Shown piece by piece: positions 56,676 to 64,000 of a DNA stretch of 64,000 bases. Every line of letters starts with the position of its first letter. The stretch's first letter is position 1. The notes under the pieces were generated by a model that was not told the DNA's origin, made no database searches, and was given only the letters and a program-made list of their open reading frames with translations. Source of the DNA: Lachnospiraceae bacterium (GTDB taxonomy: Bacteria > Bacillota > Clostridia > Lachnospirales > Lachnospiraceae); assembly GCA_015056815.1 (NCBI GenBank), contig SVFN01000005.1:62001-126000 (forward strand), given 5' to 3'. Made by a program: the position numbers and the translations under genes.

Positions 56676-59323
56676 TATCTCACATACTTTCGCTCAAATT
56701 CGTCCCGCTGCATGGGTCTGTCAAAATAATATCCCTGCACCATGCGCACCTTCATTCCCTCTAACACACTGCATTGTTCTTCTGTCTCCACACCTTCCAC
56801 GCAGATCCCGACGTTTATCGCCTCTGCAAGCTCTGAAACCATCTTGATAAAGGACTGGGAATATTCATCCTCCGTCAGCTCCGTCACAAAAGACTGATCT
56901 ACCTTAATGACATCTAATGGGATCTCCCGAATATGATTGAGGGAAGAATAGCCTGTTCCAAAATCATCCAGGGCGATCTTTACGCCCAGCTTACGTATGC
57001 TTCTTAAAATCTTCTTCATGCGTTCCAGATCGTTGATCGCAAGGCTTTCCGTCACTTCCAGAGTCAGTCTCCTCGGATCGATCCCTGTGTCCTGTATGGT
57101 CGCGCTGATCTGCTCTACGATGTCATTCTGTAAAAGCTGTACCACCGACAGGTTCACACTCACCCCAAGCTCCCGTCCGCCCCTCTCATTCCATTCTCTG
57201 CACGCCTCGCAGGCCTGCCGCAGAACATGATTGCCAATGGGATTGATCAATCCCAGATACTCTGCTAACGGAATAAAGTCCGATGGGGGGATGAAGCCCA
57301 TGGAAGAAGAATTCCAGCGTAAAAGTGCCTCCGCTCCGATACAGGGTTTTCCCGGCTTTCGGATATCAATGACCGGTTGGAAAAAGACTTCAAACTCATT
57401 ACAGTTATCCTTGGAAGCATGGCGCATGTTTTTCTCCATGTCAAACCGGTATGCCGTCTCTTCCTCAATCTCTCCGGAATAGAAGCTGACTCTGTTCTTG
57501 CCTGTTTTCTTGGCCTCATACATGGCAATGTCAGCTTTCTTGATCAGATCCTGCACATCATCTCCCTGATCCGGGAACGTGCAGATCCCCATGCTCATGG
57601 TACAATAATAGTCTGCATCTTTCAAAAACCATGGCTTGCAGAACACGTCCTTGATCCTGTCTATGATCTCATCAAATTTCGCAAAGCTCTCCGGAGGAAT
57701 GATGATAACAAATTCATCACCTCCCATACGGTAACAGCCATTGTAAATCCCTTCGATCTGCCGAAGCGACTGGGAAATGGACTTCAGAAGCACATCGCCG
57801 TACTGGTGTCCCAGTCCGTCGTTGATATTCTTAAAATCATCCAGATCCATATATAAAAGACTTCCCTTGCCTCCGGTCAGCTTCGCTTTATCAATCTGTC
57901 CCGCCAGGTCTCTTTCGCAGCACATGCGGTTATAGAGTCCGGTCAAAAAGTCCGTATAAGCCTGCTGTTCGATCTTCTTCTGATACAGCTTCTTATCCGT
58001 CACATCATAGAGGGCGCACAGCGACACCTTGCTTCCGTCCACCCAGGTAATGAAGGTATAATACATATCATACCAACGTTTGCGCTGGGCATGATGCACC
58101 TCATAATACCCCTCGCGCACTCCCAGGGGCCTCGCTCTGTCCAGAAGATCATCCAGTGTATTGCGGGAAATCTCCCACTCAAAGGTCTTTTTCAGAAGTC
58201 GGTTGGCAAACAGCACTTTTTTGTTCTCCACATCCCGCACATAAATACATGCTCCGACATTATCCAAAATTGCCTGCAGGGAAACATAGGAGCTTGCCAG
58301 TGAATTTTTCTGGATCCGCTTCAGCAGCATGCTCTGCAATACTTTAACGACATCACTGACAAATTTGACCTCATCGATCTGCCAGATCTTTTCCAGCTTT
58401 TGTTCCGTAACAGTCAGATACATGGCCACTTCCTTCTGAACCAGTATCGGATAAACCATAAAAGCTTTTAATTGATGCTCTGACATAAACATTCGCATTG
58501 CACCGGAAACCATGGTATCTTTTGAAACCACACTGGATTTATCACTTTCAAAGAAATCGGTCCGCTCCAGCCCGTGGGTTTTTTCATAAAAGACCGGACA
58601 GCACTCAGCTCCCCATTCCACTGCAACGTCCAATGTGTTGCCATCTCTTGCAACCTGTAAAAGCTGAACCCCCGTGACACCTAAAAACCTTCCCACAATC
58701 TCCATGATCCTGCCGGCCAGTTCTTCAAAGGATCCCTCATTTGTCAGCATCTGTACCACATTTGTCATGGCTTCGGTCCTCTTCAGCGCCCTGGTAAGCT
58801 CTGTAGCAGAATGCCGGCTTCTGACAGACTCCGTTCGCACATTCTCAAATTTCTCCCAGACACTGAGAATCTGTCCCGCCATAACCCCAAGCATATCGAG
58901 TGCCCTGTAAAAAGGAAGTCTGTCCGTCGTTGTAGAACATCCCCGAAAGCATCTGCCGGAATCGATAATATCTTCTTCGTTTAAAACACAACAAGCAAGC
59001 CAACACATAATTGGCCTGCCTTCTTTCTTAACTGCGACCGCAGCAACTTTTACGTTCGCATATTCCGTATCCTCCACAAGCTGATCCTCTAACGGGCTTT
59101 CCATGACTCTGTGCGCCAGATCGTGAAATGCCACCGGTCCGATCGCGTCCAAAAGCCGCTCCGCCTCATCAGTCTTGCCGGAAACCTCTGTAAGCCGTCC
59201 GCCTCTGCTGTCCACTGCATATACAAACAAATTCGCAAGCTTACAAAAATAATCCTGTACTTTCTGCAGATCCATCTCCTCTGCAAGCGCAAGATATAGC
59301 TCCTGTTGTCTGTCTTTATACAT
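56675..59323 (-). CDS. GGDEF-EAL dual-domain c-di-GMP signalling protein
   Basis: YRMGGDEFVIIIP (GGDEF) and IGAEALLRWNS plus IALDDFGTGYSSLNHIREIPLDVIKVDQSFV (EAL); N-terminal GAF/PAS-like sensory region. Confidence 0.95.
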   Translation of the reverse strand: MYKDRQQELYLALAEEMDLQKVQDYFCKLANLFVYAVDSRGGRLTEVSGKTDEAERLLDAIGPVAFHDLAHRVMESPLEDQLVEDTEYANVKVAAVAVKKEGRPIMCWLACCVLNEEDIIDSGRCFRGCSTTTDRLPFYRALDMLGVMAGQILSVWEKFENVRTESVRSRHSATELTRALKRTEAMTNVVQMLTNEGSFEELAGRIMEIVGRFLGVTGVQLLQVARDGNTLDVAVEWGAECCPVFYEKTHGLERTDFFESDKSSVVSKDTMVSGAMRMFMSEHQLKAFMVYPILVQKEVAMYLTVTEQKLEKIWQIDEVKFVSDVVKVLQSMLLKRIQKNSLASSYVSLQAILDNVGACIYVRDVENKKVLFANRLLKKTFEWEISRNTLDDLLDRARPLGVREGYYEVHHAQRKRWYDMYYTFITWVDGSKVSLCALYDVTDKKLYQKKIEQQAYTDFLTGLYNRMCCERDLAGQIDKAKLTGGKGSLLYMDLDDFKNINDGLGHQYGDVLLKSISQSLRQIEGIYNGCYRMGGDEFVIIIPPESFAKFDEIIDRIKDVFCKPWFLKDADYYCTMSMGICTFPDQGDDVQDLIKKADIAMYEAKKTGKNRVSFYSGEIEEETAYRFDMEKNMRHASKDNCNEFEVFFQPVIDIRKPGKPCIGAEALLRWNSSSMGFIPPSDFIPLAEYLGLINPIGNHVLRQACEACREWNERGGRELGVSVNLSVVQLLQNDIVEQISATIQDTGIDPRRLTLEVTESLAINDLERMKKILRSIRKLGVKIALDDFGTGYSSLNHIREIPLDVIKVDQSFVTELTEDEYSQSFIKMVSELAEAINVGICVEGVETEEQCSVLEGMKVRMVQGYYFDRPMQRDEFERKYVR

Positions 59324-59326
59324 AAG

Positions 59327-60088
59327 CTAAAATTCCTTCTTCATAAATGCCAGAATACCGGCCACTGTCGATATTCCTGTATAAACCACTCCCAATCCCA
59401 GAATAAGCGGCAGGTTCAGGGTGTAAAAATATTGCAGTTCCCCAAAGCGCGGTGTGATCAGAAGGTACTGCTTAATCCAGACAAACAGACCGATACTTCG
59501 CCTTTCTGTTGCAAAAAACATGATCACTCTCGGTAAAAGGAGTACAAATCCCAAAAATGCGATATAAGCGTTTTTCTTTTTCGGGAACAAAAAGAAACAG
59601 GCATTCGCGATGGAAACCCCTGCGATCCATAACGGAACGGCGATCAGCACCTTCTGGCAGAAATCCAGAATCGTCCACCAGCCGATCGTACCATCGGAGG
59701 AGAACAAAACAGTGATCCCCAGAAACAGAATGATCGCAACCAGCATAAAAAATGCCGAGATCAGTATCTCCGAAATCAGTTTCCCGATATATAGCTGGGT
59801 ACGGTTCAAACCGATGGTTGCCTTCGTCTTGATCCTCGGATTCGGATATTCCCTGCCAAAGATAATATCTGCGATCAGAACAGTGCTGTAATATGGTATC
59901 ACAAATACCCACTCTGCAAACAGGATCAGATTGTACGCATACGAACCGTCATTCAGTCCATAAACTGTACGAAACGCGATCATCGCCAGATTCGCCAATA
60001 TACAGAGGATCGCCACACCGCCAATATAAAAATATGTTCCTTTTCTCTTTAATGCTCCTATAACCTCATCTGCAATATAATAACCCAT
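59327..60088 (-). CDS. Membrane protein, ABC-2-type permease-like
   Basis: Start taken at MGYYIADEVIGALKRKGTYFYIGG with a GGAGG RBS; six or so TM segments. Confidence 0.65.
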   Translation of the reverse strand: MGYYIADEVIGALKRKGTYFYIGGVAILCILANLAMIAFRTVYGLNDGSYAYNLILFAEWVFVIPYYSTVLIADIIFGREYPNPRIKTKATIGLNRTQLYIGKLISEILISAFFMLVAIILFLGITVLFSSDGTIGWWTILDFCQKVLIAVPLWIAGVSIANACFFLFPKKKNAYIAFLGFVLLLPRVIMFFATERRSIGLFVWIKQYLLITPRFGELQYFYTLNLPLILGLGVVYTGISTVAGILAFMKKEF

Positions 60089-60161
60089 TATTGCCTCCGA
60101 AAACCACACAGGCTTCTCCCATGTGGTTTTCTCTTTTAGATTTTATTCATTTTTGTGCTTT

Positions 60162-61652
<1,491 letters not shown>

Positions 61653-61661
61653 TTATAATTT

Positions 61662-61695
61662 CACACAGTTTACCAAACTTGTGTGGTTCTGTCAA
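61662..61695 (-). promoter_or_regulatory. guaB promoter overlapped by an inverted repeat
   Basis: Minus strand TTGACA (61695-61690), 17 bp, TAAACT (61672-61667). Overlapping inverted repeat CACACAGTTT-acc-AAACTTGTGTG (61662-61685, + strand). Confidence 0.65.
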
Positions 61696-61759
61696 TTGAT
61701 AAATTCACGATGTTACATCGGTCCTGTCGCCGGACTTGTAGTATATTTCTACAACAGAC

Positions 61760-62260
61760 CTACTCCTTAAACACCTTGCGTGGGGCTGTGTTGCAGAAGC
61801 ATTTATAGAGCTCATCAGAGCCCTCCACGATCATGATCTGCATCCCTTTCTTTCCATTATAAACAACAGCATAAGGATCCGAGTCCGCCATTCCCGAGGA
61901 ATAATCCGTCACCTGCATTCCTTTGTCAAGATATCCCTTGATCCGGTCAGAAGACAGGGGCGCGTAGATCTCCAGATGGGAAATCTCCACATTCGCAAGT
62001 TTTTTGCGACGTGATCTGTTGCGGATGATATCTACGGATAATTCTCTGTCGACAAACAGATATTCGTATTCGATCTCGGAATTCAGGTGCACGACTATCG
62101 CCACCGCCACCGCCGCGATCGCTGTCAGAAAGGCAAGCGGCGTGATCATGACCCCTGCTATACAGGACAGGACCGCCATGACGATCATCAATATTTTCAC
62201 AGCTCCCATACCCGCGGGAGTCTTTCTTTGTACCAACTGCTCTACATATGCTTCATTCAT
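61760..62260 (-). CDS. DUF6106-like membrane protein
   Basis: MNEAYVEQLVQRKTPAGMGAVKILMIVMAVLSCIAGVMITP; two TMs then EYEYLFVDRELSVDIIRNRSRRKKLANVEISHLEI. Confidence 0.75.
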   Translation of the reverse strand: MNEAYVEQLVQRKTPAGMGAVKILMIVMAVLSCIAGVMITPLAFLTAIAAVAVAIVVHLNSEIEYEYLFVDRELSVDIIRNRSRRKKLANVEISHLEIYAPLSSDRIKGYLDKGMQVTDYSSGMADSDPYAVVYNGKKGMQIMIVEGSDELYKCFCNTAPRKVFKE

Positions 62261-62484
62261 CTCAGCCAGGATCTCCTTTGATCATTTCATTCTGCCTGCT
62301 TTCTTCTTTGCAAACCTTTCTATATAATAGTACATTCCAAGAAACTTTTCAAGGGGATAGCGTCTCCATAATTTCCATAAAAAATCAAAAATCTCTTTAC
62401 AGATTTTGTTTTTTTTGCTAATACTGATACGGTAATGAATTTTTGAAAGGAAACGCTTCTTAAAACAGCAGGCGATATCAGAGC

Positions 62485-63243
62485 ATGATCACACTATTTT
62501 CAGATTTGGACCATACCATGTTTTTTTCCCACAGAGTTTTCCTTAACGAAGAAAAACTTCCGGCAGAATATCTCAATGGCAAAGAGCAAAGCTATATTCC
62601 CGCAGAACTATACACCACATTGAAACAATACAAAGACAGACTGTCTCTTGTTCCTGTGACGACTAGGACCATCGAACAGTTTCACCGTCTCTTTCTTTTG
62701 CGAAAAGATCTGCACTGCAGATATGCGCTGGTCTGCAACGGCGGGATCCTTCTGGAAAACGGTCAGCCCCGAAAGGACTGGTATCAGGAGACCTTAAAAC
62801 TCAGCAATGCGCAAAACCCGGAGGTGGCCAAAGCCTTTTCGATCGCAGAGAACCGGTTTTTGCAGGCGAGACTTCATTTTCCCGAGCCCTTCTTTTTTTA
62901 TGCCGCATGCGAAGATGTACAGACTCTTTATGATACTTTTCAAAATGAACTGGATACCAACCTTGTCTATATCGGAAAAGACAGTCGTAAAGTTTATGTC
63001 ATCGCGTCATCGGTGAGTAAAGGAACGGCTGTCAAACGCTTTGCCGGTCAGTTTGGCACAGACCGGATCATGGTTGCCGGAGACAGTGAATTTGATCTGT
63101 CAATGCTGGAATACGGAGAGCCGGCGTTCCTTCCAAAAGAGCTGTCGGAAAAGCTGTCCAATCCAAAGAAGCGCATAATGAAAACCGGCGGACTCGGAGC
63201 GCTTTTAGCAGAAGAATTGGAGACAGAAATGTCGCATACATAA
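62485..63243 (+). CDS. HAD-superfamily hydrolase (Cof/sucrose-phosphatase-like)
   Basis: MITLFSDLDHTMFF; VPVTTRT; KGTAVKRFAGQFGTDRIMVAGDSEFDLSML. Confidence 0.9.
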   Translation: MITLFSDLDHTMFFSHRVFLNEEKLPAEYLNGKEQSYIPAELYTTLKQYKDRLSLVPVTTRTIEQFHRLFLLRKDLHCRYALVCNGGILLENGQPRKDWYQETLKLSNAQNPEVAKAFSIAENRFLQARLHFPEPFFFYAACEDVQTLYDTFQNELDTNLVYIGKDSRKVYVIASSVSKGTAVKRFAGQFGTDRIMVAGDSEFDLSMLEYGEPAFLPKELSEKLSNPKKRIMKTGGLGALLAEELETEMSHT

Positions 63244-63310
63244 ATAGAACCCGGCTTACGAATATGCGTGAAAGAACGTTATTGGCGCAGGTTCTGTGAA
63301 TGGATATCCG

Positions 63311-63434
63311 GGGACTGTGAAAGTAACGCATTTTGCCATTAAAAATCGCTTCGCGATGGGCCAAATCCAATAGCAACGATGGTTGATCGAGCCGCAAATG
63401 CGCATTTCGGCTGTGAGTAACGAACAGTGTCCTG
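63311..63434. repeat. Structured repeat-like intergenic element upstream of the aquaporin gene
   Basis: Complementary ends ggggactgtgaaagtaacg / gtaacgaacagtgtcc; internal ATCGC-ttc-GCGAT hairpin (63345-63357). Confidence 0.45.
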
Positions 63435-63550
63435 TCTATATATAAAAAGGATTGGAAATATCCCGGAAATATGTTATCATAAGAATTAAAGTTGTTACGG
63501 CACGTTTGCAGAAGTGCTGTCAATAAATCAATTAGGGAGGTTGATACATC

Positions 63551-64000
63551 ATGGAAAATTGGAGAAAGTACCTTGCCGAGTTTCTTGGCACATTTACCCT
63601 TGTTTTCCTCGGCTGCGGCACAGCGATGCTTGTCGGCTGTGATTCTGAATCGGGAGGAGGTTACATTCTGACAGCGTTTGCGTTCGGTCTGGCGATCGTG
63701 GCACTTGCCTACAGCGTGGGAAATATTTCCGGCGGTCATGTAAATCCTGCCGTATCATTGGGATTTCTGATCACAAAGCAGATGTCTGTGGCGGATTTTG
63801 TAGGATATGTGATCGCACAGATCTTTGGTGCTCTTTTCGGAAGCGGGGCACTGGCTTTGATCTTTAAGCTGGGCGATGTGGAGGATATGACCGGAGGCTT
63901 TGGCACGAACGGTCTGGCAGGCGTCAACGACAGCGTGTTCGCCGGTCTTCTCGTAGAGATTTTTTTAACCTGCATCTTTGTACTGTGTATCCTCGGTGTG
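63551..64000 (+). CDS. Aquaporin/MIP family channel, partial (runs off the window)
   Basis: MENWRKYLAEFLGTFTLVFLGCGTAMLVGC...GNISGGHVNPAVSLGFLITKQMSVADFVGYVIAQIFGALFGSGAL with NPA motif. AGGGAGG RBS. Not in the ORF track because there is no stop in the window. Confidence 0.95.
   Translation, partial: MENWRKYLAEFLGTFTLVFLGCGTAMLVGCDSESGGGYILTAFAFGLAIVALAYSVGNISGGHVNPAVSLGFLITKQMSVADFVGYVIAQIFGALFGSGALALIFKLGDVEDMTGGFGTNGLAGVNDSVFAGLLVEIFLTCIFVLCILGV

Overview
This 64 kb window looks like a Lachnospiraceae-type (Clostridia) chromosome. That placement is inferred from gene content and codon style; I ran no database search. No rRNA, tRNA or CRISPR array was recognised. From left to right: (i) 0-20 kb holds a signalling and surface-glycan region. 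It has a response regulator, a GT2 transferase, an FdtA/FdtB-like amino-sugar pair, a flippase, a glycosyltransferase with sialyltransferase-like motifs, large membrane glycosyltransferase-like proteins, and a hybrid histidine kinase beside an orphan solute-binding protein. (ii) 20.5-30 kb is an AT-rich, poorly conserved accessory island full of decayed genes: an AAA ATPase, an IS1380-type transposase tail, a PARG-like macrodomain gene with an internal deletion, and an ATP-grasp remnant. Between these sit unknown ORFs and several palindromic or tandem DNA elements. (iii) 30-40 kb encodes acyltransferases, an MCP, an O-antigen-ligase-like protein and a 1199-aa List_Bact repeat surface protein. 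(iv) 40-64 kb is mostly core: an MBL-fold lipoprotein with addAB, glnS, a DHH phosphoesterase coupled to a GGDEF/EAL protein, guaB and an aquaporin. It also carries a two-copy dispersed hairpin element. The most interesting leads are: the promoter/operator/ORF cassette at 21.76-22.31 kb; the dispersed hairpin element at 49.84 and 54.99 kb; the TAATG-coupled GGDEF-EAL/DHH pair; the sialyltransferase-like enzyme at 8.2 kb; and the decayed macrodomain/phosphatase neighbourhood at 26-29.4 kb.
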